Under the pieces are notes generated by a model. It was not told the origin of the DNA. It did no database searches and saw nothing but the letters and a program-made list of their open reading frames with translations. This document shows positions 26,571 to 35,768 of a stretch of 64,000 bases of DNA, in pieces. The DNA lies in NCBI GenBank assembly GCA_900758375.1, contig CAAERJ010000030.1, positions 1-64,000 on the forward strand. Direction: 5' to 3'. Source of the DNA: an uncultured Collinsella sp. (GTDB lineage Bacteria; Actinomycetota; Coriobacteriia; Coriobacteriales; Coriobacteriaceae). Both the position numbers and the translations under genes were made by a program. Position 1 is the first letter of the stretch; the number at the start of each line of letters is the position of its first letter.

Positions 26571-29129
26571 ATGTTTACTCCGCTTATCACTCATGATCTG
26601 GACGGTGCCGCGCTGGCGGCGCCCGTTGATGCCGCACGCCGTAATGGCGCTGCATACAAGACGCGCACGATCGACGACCTTCGCATTAAGGACGATCGCC
26701 TGCGCGCCGCCATCGAGGGCACGGGGCACCTGCTGTTCGACGGCGGCATGGGCACCATGCTGCAGGCAGCCGGCATGAAGGCCGGCGCCCTGCCCGAGCT
26801 GCTCAACTTTGAGGAGCCCCAGGTCATTACCGATATTCAGCGTCAGTACGTCGAGGCTGGCTGCGACGTAATCACCGCCAACACCTTTGGCGCCAACGCC
26901 CACAAGCTCGACGGCGCCGCCACCGTGGCAGATGTCTTTGCCGCCGCCGTCGCCTGCGCCCGCGCGGCCGGCGCCCACTATATCGCCGGCGACATCGGCC
27001 CCATCGGCGCGCTACTTCGCCCCTTGGGCACCCTGAGCTTCGACGAGGCCTATGACCTCTTTGCCGAGGAAGTGCGTGCCGGCGTCGATGCGGGTGTGGA
27101 CCTCTTTATTATCGAGACCATGACTGACCTTGCCGAGATCAAGGCGGCGGTCCTCGCCTGCCGCGAGAACTCCGACCTGCCCGTCTTTGCCACCATGACC
27201 TTTGAGGAAGACGGCCGTACCTTCCTGGGTACGAGCCCCGAGGTCGCCGCCATCACCCTCGACGCCATCGGCGCCGACGTCCTGGGCATCAACTGCAGCC
27301 AGGGACCGGCCGAGCTCAGAGGGCTCGCCGCACGCATGCTCACCGTTACGGACAAGCCCGTTATGGTGCAGGCCAATGCGGGACTGCCCCGCGTGGACGA
27401 TGACGGCAATACCGTCTTTGACATCCAGGCACCCGAATACGCCGAGGCCGTCGCCGGCATGATTGAGGACGGCGTGAGCGTCGTGGGTGGCTGCTGTGGC
27501 ACCACGCCCACGCACATGGCGGCACTTCGCACCCTCATCGACAACCACACGCCCAGCCCACGTCACCGCAAGCCCAGTATGTCGGTCACGAGCGCCCAGA
27601 CGGTCGTGGACCTTCCCTGTGACGGCCACAAGATCGCCGTCATCGGCGAGCGTATCAATCCCACCGGCAAAAAGCGCCTGCAACAGGCCCTGCGCGACGG
27701 CGACCTAGACTACGTCGTGAGCCAGGGCATCAGCCAGCAGGAACAGGGAGCCGACATCCTGGACGTCAACGTAGGCCTGCCCGAGATCGACGAGGTCAAG
27801 ATCATCCAGCAGGCGACCGAGCAGCTCCAGGGCTCCACGCTGCTGCCGCTGCAGATCGACTCCACCGACCCCGCAGCCGTCGAGGCAGCCGTGCGCCGCT
27901 ACGCCGGCAAGCCCATCATCAACTCGGTCAATGGCAAACAGCAGATCATGGATGAGATCTTCCCGCTGGTCGCCCACTACGGCACCAACGTCGTCGGCCT
28001 CACACTCGACGAAGGCGGCATCCCCGATACTGCCGAGGCTCGCTTCGCCATCGCCGAGCGCATCGTGGCCGAGGCTGCCCGTTACGGCATCGGACCGGAC
28101 CGCATCCTCATCGACTGCCTGGTCATGACCGCCTCGACCAATCAACGCCAGGCCGAACAGATTCTGCGCGCCATGTCCCTGTGCAAGGAGCGTCTGGGCG
28201 TCAAATGTGCACTCGGCGTGTCGAACATCAGCTTTGGCCTGCCTGCCCGCCCGCTGCTGGGCTCGGTCTTTTTGGCCGCCGCCTTTGGCGCGGGCCTCGA
28301 TGCCCCCATCATGAACCCGGGCTCCAAGCGCTTTATGGATACCGTCTACAGCTATCGCGTGCTGAGCGTTGAGGACGAGGGCTCGACCGGATACATCGAG
28401 CGCTACGCCGGCTGGACCGATCCGTACAAGATCGCCGCAAACCCGGCAGCAGCTCAGGCCGCATCGACCGACACTGTGCCCGCTGCTGGCACCGCCGGCA
28501 CCGACGGCAACGACGACCCGATTCGTCGCATGGTCGTCTCGGGCCGCAAAGGCGAGATCGCTGCCGAGACCGAGCGTCTGCTGGCAGACCACGACGCCAT
28601 GGACCTCATCAACAATCACTTTATCCCCGCCCTCGACGAGGTTGGCGTCCTCTTTGACCAGGGCAAGTTCTTCTTGCCGCAGCTTATGGCCTCGGCCGAG
28701 GCCGCGCGCGTGGGTTTTGACACCATCAAGCGCCTGATGCCCGCCGGCGAGATTGCCGACAAGGGCAAGATCTGCGTGGCCACCGTCAAGGGCGACATCC
28801 ACGACATTGGCAAGAATATCGTCAAGATGCTGCTCGATAACTACGGCTACACCGTCTTTGATCTGGGTCGCGACGTCGACCCGCAGGAGGTGCTCAAGAC
28901 CGTCAAGGAACGCGACATTAAGCTCGTCGGCCTCTCGGCGCTTATGACTACCACGGTCGTCGCCATGGAGGAGACCATCAAGCTGCTTCATGCCGAGGTG
29001 CCAGGCGTCAAGATCATCGTAGGCGGTGCCGTGCTCACCCCCGAATACGCCAAGCAGATCGGCGCTGACTACTACGCCAAGGACGCCGCCGAAAGCGCGC
29101 GCATCGCCGAAGAGGTCTTTGGGCAGTAA
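26571..29129 (+). CDS. metH: Cobalamin-dependent methionine synthase without activation domain
   Basis: It methylates homocysteine using methyl-THF through cobalamin. The 852-residue chain has the homocysteine domain (FDGGMGTML, zinc ligands in GINCSQ and GGCCGTTP), the pterin domain (IGERINPTGKKRL...GADILDVNVG), the cap (DPIRRMVVSGRK) and the B12 domain with the cobalt-ligand motif GDIHDIGKNIV. It stops after the B12 domain, about 375 residues short of E. coli MetH; the missing part is the preceding gene. AGGAG overlaps that gene's stop. Confidence 0.95.
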   Translation: MFTPLITHDLDGAALAAPVDAARRNGAAYKTRTIDDLRIKDDRLRAAIEGTGHLLFDGGMGTMLQAAGMKAGALPELLNFEEPQVITDIQRQYVEAGCDVITANTFGANAHKLDGAATVADVFAAAVACARAAGAHYIAGDIGPIGALLRPLGTLSFDEAYDLFAEEVRAGVDAGVDLFIIETMTDLAEIKAAVLACRENSDLPVFATMTFEEDGRTFLGTSPEVAAITLDAIGADVLGINCSQGPAELRGLAARMLTVTDKPVMVQANAGLPRVDDDGNTVFDIQAPEYAEAVAGMIEDGVSVVGGCCGTTPTHMAALRTLIDNHTPSPRHRKPSMSVTSAQTVVDLPCDGHKIAVIGERINPTGKKRLQQALRDGDLDYVVSQGISQQEQGADILDVNVGLPEIDEVKIIQQATEQLQGSTLLPLQIDSTDPAAVEAAVRRYAGKPIINSVNGKQQIMDEIFPLVAHYGTNVVGLTLDEGGIPDTAEARFAIAERIVAEAARYGIGPDRILIDCLVMTASTNQRQAEQILRAMSLCKERLGVKCALGVSNISFGLPARPLLGSVFLAAAFGAGLDAPIMNPGSKRFMDTVYSYRVLSVEDEGSTGYIERYAGWTDPYKIAANPAAAQAASTDTVPAAGTAGTDGNDDPIRRMVVSGRKGEIAAETERLLADHDAMDLINNHFIPALDEVGVLFDQGKFFLPQLMASAEAARVGFDTIKRLMPAGEIADKGKICVATVKGDIHDIGKNIVKMLLDNYGYTVFDLGRDVDPQEVLKTVKERDIKLVGLSALMTTTVVAMEETIKLLHAEVPGVKIIVGGAVLTPEYAKQIGADYYAKDAAESARIAEEVFGQ

Positions 29130-29154
29130 CACAACGGAAACAACCGAGCACCAA

Positions 29155-29192
29155 AACGTGCCGCACGCGCCACTTGGCACGTGCGGCACGTT
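29155..29192. repeat. Perfect 13-bp inverted repeat after metH
   Basis: AACGTGCCGCACG (29155-29167) and its exact complement (29180-29192) with a 12-base loop. There is no T-run. It could be a weak terminator of the metF-metH operon or an operator for the following gene. Confidence 0.6.
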
Positions 29193-29237
29193 AGAATAGA
29201 CAAGACTATGCTCGTTTTGGCAGATAGGAGCGCAAGG

Positions 29238-30602
29238 ATGGCGATCACGCCCGCAGAAATCGCGGAAACCCGCGGCATGGTTGAGGAGCAGAACCTCGAC
29301 ATCAGGACCATCACCATGGGTGTTTCGCTCATGGGTTGCGGTGACGAGAACCTCGACCGCATGTGCACGAAGATCTACGACCACGTGACGCACACGGCTG
29401 AGCACCTGGTCGAGACCGCCGAGAACCTCGAGCGCGAGTACGGTATCCCCATCGTCAACAAGCGCGTTTCCGTCACCCCGGTGGCACAGATCGCCGCGTG
29501 CTGCAAGGATGAGGACCTCACCCCCATCGCGCATGCCCTCGACCGCGCGGCCGAGACGCTCGGCATCGATTACCTGGGCGGCTTCTCCGCACTCGTCCAG
29601 AAGGGCATCGGCGACGCCGACCGCCGCGTCATCCAGTCCATCCCCCAGGCGCTTGCCACCACCAGCCGCGTCTGCTCCAGCGTCAACGTCGCCAGCCTGC
29701 GTGCCGGCATCAACATGGACGCCGTGCTCATGGCGGCTCAGACCATCATCGATGCCGCCAAGCTTACGGCAGACGAGGATTCCGTCGGCGCCTCCAAGTT
29801 TGTCTGCTTTGCCAACATGGTCGAGGACTCCCCGTTTATGGCGGGCGCCGTCCACGGCGGTGGCGAGGCCGACGCCGTCATCAACGTAGGCGTCTCGGGC
29901 CCCGGCGTTATGGCCGCAGCCCTGGAGACGCTGCCCGATTCCGCATCGATGATGGAAGTCGCCGAGAAGATCAAGCAGACCGCCTTTAAGATTACCCGTG
30001 CCGGCGAGCTCATGAGCCGCGAGGCCGCCCGTCGCCTGGGTGTCGAGAAGGGCATTGTCGACCTGTCGCTGGCACCTACGCCCGCCATCGGCGACTCCGT
30101 CGCGCGCATCCTCGAGATCATCGGCGTGGGCACCTGCGGTGGCCCCGGCACGACCTGCGCGCTCGCCATGCTCAACGATGCCGTCAAGAAGGGCGGCGTC
30201 ATGGCCAGCTCCAGCGTGGGCGGTCTCTCGGGCGCCTTTATCCCCGTGTCCGAGGACGCCGGCATGATCGCCGCCGTCGAGGCCGGCGCGCTTTCGCTCG
30301 AGAAGCTCGAGGCCATGACCTGCGTGTGCTCCGTCGGCCTGGACATGATCGCCATCCCCGGCGACACCCCGGTCGAGACCATCGCCGGCATCATCGCCGA
30401 CGAGATGGCTATCGGCGTCATCAACAACAAGACCACGGCCGTGCGCGTGATTCCCGCTATCGGCAAGGGCGTGGGCGACTGCGTTGAGTACGGCGGCCTG
30501 TTTGGCCGTGCACCCATCATGCCGGTGAACCCCAACGCCGGCACCGTGCTCGCCCACCGTGGCGGACGCTTCCCGGCGCCGCTGAACTCGCTCAAGAACT
30601 AG
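29238..30602 (+). CDS. PFL/UPF0210 (DUF711) family protein
   Basis: A 454-residue conserved protein of the UPF0210/DUF711 family, structurally related to glycyl-radical-like folds but of unknown activity. Typical stretches are [54 protein letters not shown] and [19 protein letters not shown]. The start at 29238 ([19 protein letters not shown]) has AGGAG. In other genomes the gene often follows a small ACT-domain protein; none is present here. A large palindrome begins 18 bp after its stop. Confidence 0.88.
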   Translation: MAITPAEIAETRGMVEEQNLDIRTITMGVSLMGCGDENLDRMCTKIYDHVTHTAEHLVETAENLEREYGIPIVNKRVSVTPVAQIAACCKDEDLTPIAHALDRAAETLGIDYLGGFSALVQKGIGDADRRVIQSIPQALATTSRVCSSVNVASLRAGINMDAVLMAAQTIIDAAKLTADEDSVGASKFVCFANMVEDSPFMAGAVHGGGEADAVINVGVSGPGVMAAALETLPDSASMMEVAEKIKQTAFKITRAGELMSREAARRLGVEKGIVDLSLAPTPAIGDSVARILEIIGVGTCGGPGTTCALAMLNDAVKKGGVMASSSVGGLSGAFIPVSEDAGMIAAVEAGALSLEKLEAMTCVCSVGLDMIAIPGDTPVETIAGIIADEMAIGVINNKTTAVRVIPAIGKGVGDCVEYGGLFGRAPIMPVNPNAGTVLAHRGGRFPAPLNSLKN

Positions 30603-30619
30603 CTGAGGGGGACTGGCGA

Positions 30620-30753
30620 GGAGCCCCGGGGAGGGCAAATATATAAGGTCGCCTGCTCGGACAGTCCTGACTCGCACGGAGAGCACATTAAGTGCTCTCC
30701 GGCTCGTGCGGAACTCGCGATCGACCTTATATATTTGCCCTCCCCGGGGCTCC
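30620..30753. repeat. Large palindromic element D1 with 32-bp perfect arms
   Basis: Arms 30620-30651 and 30722-30753 are perfect complements (outer end GGAGCCCCGG). Inside is a second hairpin, GGAGAGCAC / GTGCTCTCC around an ATTAA loop (30678-30700), with CGCAC/GTGCG continuing it. It shares ACAGTCCTG, CACATTAAGTG and GTGCGGAACTC with the element at 46147, and in both cases it begins just after a gene's stop codon. Confidence 0.85.
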
Positions 30754-30918
30754 CGCACAACGGGACCTCGATTGAGTTCTATCCCGGTTGCAGTCGCTTC
30801 GCTCCTGCACCACATGGTCGATACGGCGGTTTGGCGTTGGATCGGTTCTTTCTGATATATGCTGGTTGCGGCTCTTCTTTTGGGAGGAGTCGCTTTTTTG
30901 TTGCTAGGAGGTTGGCCC

Positions 30919-31806
30919 GTGGTTGATGGGGATGCTCGCTCTGAGCTTCTTTCTGCTGATTGGAATGACGAATGGATGCGCTTGCAAGCTGATCGGCATC
31001 GGGCTGATGATCCTTTTGAGTGGGATAAGCGGGCTCGGCATTTTCGGCCGTTGGAGACTGCTCCGTATGCCCGGGATTTTATAAAGCTGTTGGCGTTAAA
31101 GCCTGGTGAATCCGTGCTGGATATGGGGTGTGGGGCTGGGTCGATTGCTATTCCGCTTGCTCAGGCTGGGCATCCTGTGATTGCTGCTGACTTTTCCCCT
31201 GCTATGTTGGGCACGCTTGATGCTGGCATTGAGTACTATGGGCTCGAGGATCGCATTACACCGCTTGAGCTTGCTTGGGATGATGATTGGGATTTGGTTG
31301 GACCGGTCGCAAAAGCGGTGGATGTTGCCTTTGCCAGTCGCTCTGTCACCACGACCAACCTAAAAGGCGCACTTGCCAAGCTTGATCGAACGGCTCGTCG
31401 GCGTTGTGCCGTTACGATGGTCGCCAACTCGAGCCCGCGTTATGACCTGCACTTGATGAATGCCATCGGCGCCTCGGTTACCTGCAGCAATGGTTTTGTG
31501 TACGCCTTTAACATCCTTATTCAGATGGGTGCACTGCCACAGGTCACGTATTTTGAATCACCCCGCCGCGACACCTTCGATAGTCTCGAGGCAGGCGTGG
31601 CAGACTTTTCTCGCATGCTCGAGCACGGCAACGAGGACAAGATCGACCGCCTGCGCAACTATATCGCCCACCACATGATCGAGAACCCGCATGCCGGTGA
31701 GCCGGGATCCAAGGGCGTACCGCAGGGACGCTACATGCTCGACCACATCCGCAAAGTCCGATGGGCGTTTATCGCCTGGGAGCCGGTCTCCGTACCCCGC
31801 CCGTAG
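30919..31806 (+). CDS. SAM-dependent class I methyltransferase
   Basis: A 295-residue methyltransferase; the SAM-binding motif I is SVLDMGCGAGSIAIPLAQAG and motif II lies near IAADFSPAML. The substrate is unknown. The GTG start at 30919 was preferred over an ATG at 30859 because AGGAGG sits seven bases before it. Codon use is mosaic: up to about 31330 the gene uses mainly T- and G-ending codons (Ala is nearly always GCT), then switches abruptly to the C-rich style of its neighbours, suggesting a recombinant origin. Confidence 0.85.
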   Translation: MVDGDARSELLSADWNDEWMRLQADRHRADDPFEWDKRARHFRPLETAPYARDFIKLLALKPGESVLDMGCGAGSIAIPLAQAGHPVIAADFSPAMLGTLDAGIEYYGLEDRITPLELAWDDDWDLVGPVAKAVDVAFASRSVTTTNLKGALAKLDRTARRRCAVTMVANSSPRYDLHLMNAIGASVTCSNGFVYAFNILIQMGALPQVTYFESPRRDTFDSLEAGVADFSRMLEHGNEDKIDRLRNYIAHHMIENPHAGEPGSKGVPQGRYMLDHIRKVRWAFIAWEPVSVPRP

Positions 31807-31964
31807 CCCATCTAAAGCTTGCATCGTCTTCCCGCCCGGCATCCGCATTCTTTGCGAACTGGGCAAACGCGCTCCACACCACGCCGTTCCTGCGCTATCG
31901 TGGGACAGCTCACGTAGATTAAGGCCCCATTGCGGGGCGCCCCATACATAGAAAGCGAGAACCC

Positions 31965-32264
31965 ATGGCACTGACAGGAGCCCAGGTCAAGCAGCTTCGC
32001 AGCATGGCCCATCACCTCAACCCCGCCATCATCATCGGTAAGTCCGATGTCAACGAGGGCACCGTCGAGCAGACGGTCGCCTACCTGGAGAAGCACGAGC
32101 TCGTTAAGTGCTCCGTGCTGGACGGCTCCAGCCTTTCTGCCCGCGAGGCCGCCGAGGAGCTCGCCGAGCGCTGCCACGCCGACGTCGTTCAGGTTATCGG
32201 CCGCAAGTTCTCGCTGTATCGCGAGTCCTCGCGCAAGGATATCGAGAAGATCAAGCTCGTCTAA
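31965..32264 (+). CDS. yhbY: CRS1/YhbY-type RNA-binding protein
   Basis: A 99-residue CRM-domain protein associated with pre-50S ribosomal subunits. It begins LTGAQVKQLRSMAHHLNPAIIIGKSDVNEG, matching YhbY, and has the conserved VQVIGRKFSLYRES C-terminal strand. A bidirectional terminator follows. Confidence 0.93.
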   Translation: MALTGAQVKQLRSMAHHLNPAIIIGKSDVNEGTVEQTVAYLEKHELVKCSVLDGSSLSAREAAEELAERCHADVVQVIGRKFSLYRESSRKDIEKIKLV

Positions 32265-32291
32265 AACCGACTGGCCATACCGAGTAGCCTG

Positions 32292-32324
32292 CGGGCGTCC
32301 GAGTGATTCGGGCGCCCGTTTTTT
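32292..32324. terminator. Bidirectional terminator between yhbY and the SARP-like gene
   Basis: CGGGCGTCCGA pairs with TCGGGCGCCCG, followed by TTTTTT on the plus strand. It overlaps the stop of the convergent regulator gene by two bases. Confidence 0.9.
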
Positions 32325-35319
32325 ATCGCTCGACAAGCACGCGCTTGAGCCTGCCTTCGACCAGGCGCTCATACAGGCGCCTTGTCTCGGGCTCGGGCAC
32401 GCCTTGAACCTGCTCTCGCAGGTGGTGCATGTGGCCGCTGTATAGCTCGACAACATCGCGGCGTCGTCCCGCCGCACCGTAAACGCGCATGGCACAGCGA
32501 ACCATGTCCTCGCGCGCAGTCTCTTGGCGAAGCCCCGATTCAACGAGCCAAATTGCCGATTGCAGGTCATTTTCCTCGAGAGCGGCATTCGCTCCCCTAA
32601 TCATGCAGTCGATGTACTTGGATTGCATAATGTGGCGCATGCGCGTAAAAAACGTGGGATTGCAACCGGTGGGAACATACAGCGGCCCCGCGTAGAGCTG
32701 CTCAACCTTAAGACAAAGCTCAACCAGGTGAGGGCCTCTCGCGCCCATACGGTTTCCCAGGATCTCGCGGCTCAGCTGGTCAAAGAGCCTTACATCGGTC
32801 TTAACGTAGTCGCCGTTGAGCCCTATGCACTCGTTTTGGATGAGCACGCACGACTTGCCATCCGGCGTTGGACCCAAAGCCGAGCGCAAGCGCGATACCG
32901 TCGAATACAGATTGTTGCGCGCCGCGCTAAACTCGGCATGGGGCCACAACTCCATGGCGATTGTCTCGCGGTCGACCATGGCATCCATGCCCAACGCGAG
33001 CCGCTCGGCAAGTGTTGCCGCCTTTTTGCGACGCCACATCTTATCCGTGATGGGAAAGCCGTCGCGCTCGGCGCGAAATGTGCCAAACATGCGCATCTCA
33101 ATATGGCCGATCGTATCGACAGCCTCAACCTCGCCCGCCTGGAACAGGTGCTCGCTTTCGCCCTCAAAATCATCGCGTAGTGAATACCGCGAAAGCTCAC
33201 GCACCGGAAGCTTCTTGCGAATCCTGACGGCAGGCTCGCCCAGACAGTGCATCGCAAGACGCGCAAATAGCCGATACGATGGGTCTAAAATCCCCGAGCG
33301 ATTCATAGACATCCAGGCGGCAAGATCGCTATCGCGACCCGCAGCGGCCAGATGCAGCGCCACGATCCAGGCTTCTGAGCCACCGACCTGCGTCTTGCTA
33401 ATGTCGAGCAGCTCTGCCTCTTCGCGAACCGATACCAGCGACGTATTGCGCAGGTACGCCACGCGCTCAAGCAGCAACGCGTTTTCGCGCATGTACGTAA
33501 TCGATTCGTCGGCGAGCTTGAGCACCTGGACCGCGCGAAACTTTGCGTTGACCGGCCGCCCCTCCGCCAGCGATTGCCAACCCTCCAGCAATAACCCAAA
33601 CAGCTGAATTTGATTGTCACGAACACGCACCGCAAAGCGGTCGAGCTCGCCAAACGCCACATCGTCGGTCACGGGCAAGCCCGCGAGCAGGCGCCGCGCC
33701 GCCAGCACCATACGCAGCCAAATGGATGGCGCCTTAAGCCCGCGGATATCGAGCGCCTCGAGTATCTGCGCCATCTTGTCATCGCGCTCGTCGGGTTTAG
33801 CAAACGAGCCGTCGAACAGCTCCACCAGCATATGGTCGGCCTGTATGAGAATCCCCGCGATATCGAGCTCGCAATCATAGGCTTTGCACACCTTGAGCTT
33901 CGCGAGAACATTGCCGTCTTCCGCTCGCTCGGTTAGGTGGCGCTTGACCTCGATATGCGCGGACAGCATGCCGAGCACCTCGCAGGATGTCTGTTCTTGC
34001 ACAACAGGGTTGGCGGGAAGCCCCAGGTCATTGTCGCCATAAAAGGCGATGGTGAGCGCCTGGGCTATTTTCCAGGTAGCGGGATCGACCTCGTGCGCCG
34101 CCTGATCACCCGCACGTTCGATAACGGACGCCATATACCTTGCTAGCTTTGTATTGCACACGCTGACAGCCGCCAGATACACGCCGAGTGCCTCGGCGGG
34201 TGCCGGCTCTTGCTCCTGCTTTTCCGCATTGATCATCGCCGACGCCGCACGGCAAATGTCCCCTCCGTGCCCGGTCAGGGCAAGATCGGCCCCATACTGC
34301 CCGGCAAGTTCCAATACCACATGGCGGTCCAAGAACGCGTCGGCCAGGTCCATAGCCAAATCGCATCGGCCCGCCTTGATCAAAATGCGAGCAGCCCGCG
34401 ATACAAGTTCGGGACGGATCTCGGCAACAAGCTTTCGCAGCCTCAGGCGCGCGTTGTCCTTAGCGCCCAAACACCTAAAGGTGCGATCAGACGGATCCAC
34501 GCCAAAAATCGGATAATCGCGCACAAAGATGGACTGGTCGACCATCGAAAGCCTCACGCCGCACGCCTCTAGCTCCGCAATGCGGCCCTCGCCCATCAGT
34601 ACCATCAAACAGGCAACGGTAAACAACAGGTTGTTCTCGAGCGATGCGAGATCGGCCAGCGCCGCACCGTACACGTTGACGATTTCGTTCTCGAGCAACC
34701 CGGCAACATCGCCCTGTCCATACATTCCCGTCTGCAGGGCAGATACCAGCTCGGGTACACCCTGTGTGAGCCGATAGAAATCAAGCGATGTGCTGATTGA
34801 GAACGCCGTGGCCCATGACGAATACTCATAGGCGTGCACCTTGAGCATCTGCGCATTGACTTTTACAGAATCGCCCAGCCCGTGGATAAGCAATCGGTTG
34901 GAGGGGCGGCAGGCAATAAAGACCCCCGTCCCCGTAGCACGTAAACTGCGGATTCGATCGATGAGGTCCTCGGTTTCGTGCTGCTCGAGATTGGGCACGT
35001 TATCGATCGCAACGAGCGAATGAGGTTTGTCCTTAAGCTCATCGGCGACAACCTCAAGCTGCATAAAGAGCTCGCGTCCAATCGCGCGGTCGGCCTCGAT
35101 AATCCGAACCGGCCCTCGCGTGGGGTCCGATTTAACCTCCTGCACGTATTGCAGCAACACCGACGTCTTGCCAAACCCATCGGGCGCGTAGAGCAAAACA
35201 ATTCCCGCCTTGCGCCCTTTAACGATGAGCTCGTTCATCAAGCGATCGCGCCGCACCATATAGCCGCCGCCCGTCGGCATCAACTCGAGGTCGTCCGTAT
35301 TGCCCAGATCGTTTACCAT
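32323..35319 (-). CDS. Large AAA/SARP-like transcriptional regulator
   Basis: A 998-residue signal-transduction ATPase-type regulator. N-terminal NTPase: Walker A APDGFGKT (45-52) and Walker B-like SLVAIDNV (~100). A long helical middle follows. The C-terminal part carries an OmpR-like winged helix (MRMFGTFRAERDGFPITDKMWRRKKAATLAERLA...ELWPHAEFSAARNNLYSTVSRLRSALG) and a bacterial transcriptional activation domain to the end. This is the reverse of the usual AfsR order, where the DNA-binding part is N-terminal. Target genes are unknown; it stands alone next to nagB. Confidence 0.85.
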   Translation of the reverse strand: MVNDLGNTDDLELMPTGGGYMVRRDRLMNELIVKGRKAGIVLLYAPDGFGKTSVLLQYVQEVKSDPTRGPVRIIEADRAIGRELFMQLEVVADELKDKPHSLVAIDNVPNLEQHETEDLIDRIRSLRATGTGVFIACRPSNRLLIHGLGDSVKVNAQMLKVHAYEYSSWATAFSISTSLDFYRLTQGVPELVSALQTGMYGQGDVAGLLENEIVNVYGAALADLASLENNLLFTVACLMVLMGEGRIAELEACGVRLSMVDQSIFVRDYPIFGVDPSDRTFRCLGAKDNARLRLRKLVAEIRPELVSRAARILIKAGRCDLAMDLADAFLDRHVVLELAGQYGADLALTGHGGDICRAASAMINAEKQEQEPAPAEALGVYLAAVSVCNTKLARYMASVIERAGDQAAHEVDPATWKIAQALTIAFYGDNDLGLPANPVVQEQTSCEVLGMLSAHIEVKRHLTERAEDGNVLAKLKVCKAYDCELDIAGILIQADHMLVELFDGSFAKPDERDDKMAQILEALDIRGLKAPSIWLRMVLAARRLLAGLPVTDDVAFGELDRFAVRVRDNQIQLFGLLLEGWQSLAEGRPVNAKFRAVQVLKLADESITYMRENALLLERVAYLRNTSLVSVREEAELLDISKTQVGGSEAWIVALHLAAAGRDSDLAAWMSMNRSGILDPSYRLFARLAMHCLGEPAVRIRKKLPVRELSRYSLRDDFEGESEHLFQAGEVEAVDTIGHIEMRMFGTFRAERDGFPITDKMWRRKKAATLAERLALGMDAMVDRETIAMELWPHAEFSAARNNLYSTVSRLRSALGPTPDGKSCVLIQNECIGLNGDYVKTDVRLFDQLSREILGNRMGARGPHLVELCLKVEQLYAGPLYVPTGCNPTFFTRMRHIMQSKYIDCMIRGANAALEENDLQSAIWLVESGLRQETAREDMVRCAMRVYGAAGRRRDVVELYSGHMHHLREQVQGVPEPETRRLYERLVEGRLKRVLVER

Positions 35320-35768
35320 GCTTGCTCCTCAACTCGACCATATGGACACCGTAGCTGCAGGACCATATGAGCCGCCCCGTGAATAGCGCGACTTAGAGTT
35401 TTTAATTGTCTGCCGGTACGTGTTTGGCAAGTTTTTGTACAGCGAGGCCCGATGGTAACTTATCCCCCGACCAATAGGTCTTTGCGCAGGTCAATGCGCT
35501 TGCCAGCATGTCCCATCCCATTTGCAGTGTAGCGCAGTCCGCTGTTTTTATTTGAGTTGCGCAACTCGCCTACTCCTCGCTACCGCCTGCGACTCTATGG
35601 TGGCAAATGTGCATAGAATCTGCTATAGAATGAATCGCGTGATTTAGAACCCACCAGTCAAGCATGCGGCAAGGTTTCCGTCATGCATGCGCCACGGCCT
35701 ATGTCCACTAAAAAGGCCCCCGCAAAGCGAGGGCCTTTTGGAAAGCTATGCAAGATCGCTTGGTCGCG
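35320..35768. other. 449-bp gap with palindrome and possible small RNA
   Basis: The gap contains a perfect 14-bp palindrome GAGTTGCGCAACTC (35554-35567) and a plus-strand TATAGAAT near 35618, followed about 90 bases later by a good bidirectional terminator (35710-35738). This would give a small RNA of roughly 35630-35738 antisense to the nagB 3' region. There is no open frame with a ribosome binding site. Confidence 0.35.
35710..35738. terminator. Terminator after nagB (bidirectional)
   Basis: AAAAGGCCCCCGC / GCGAGGGCCTTTT forms a stem with T-runs on both strands, 31 bp past the nagB stop. Confidence 0.9.

Noticed and set aside
27705..30815. Open frame of 1036 codons on the minus strand
   Set aside because: It is antisense to metH and the UPF0210 gene, has no recognisable domain or ribosome binding site, and its composition (Gly/Ala/Asp/His-rich) is that of a GC-skew shadow frame.
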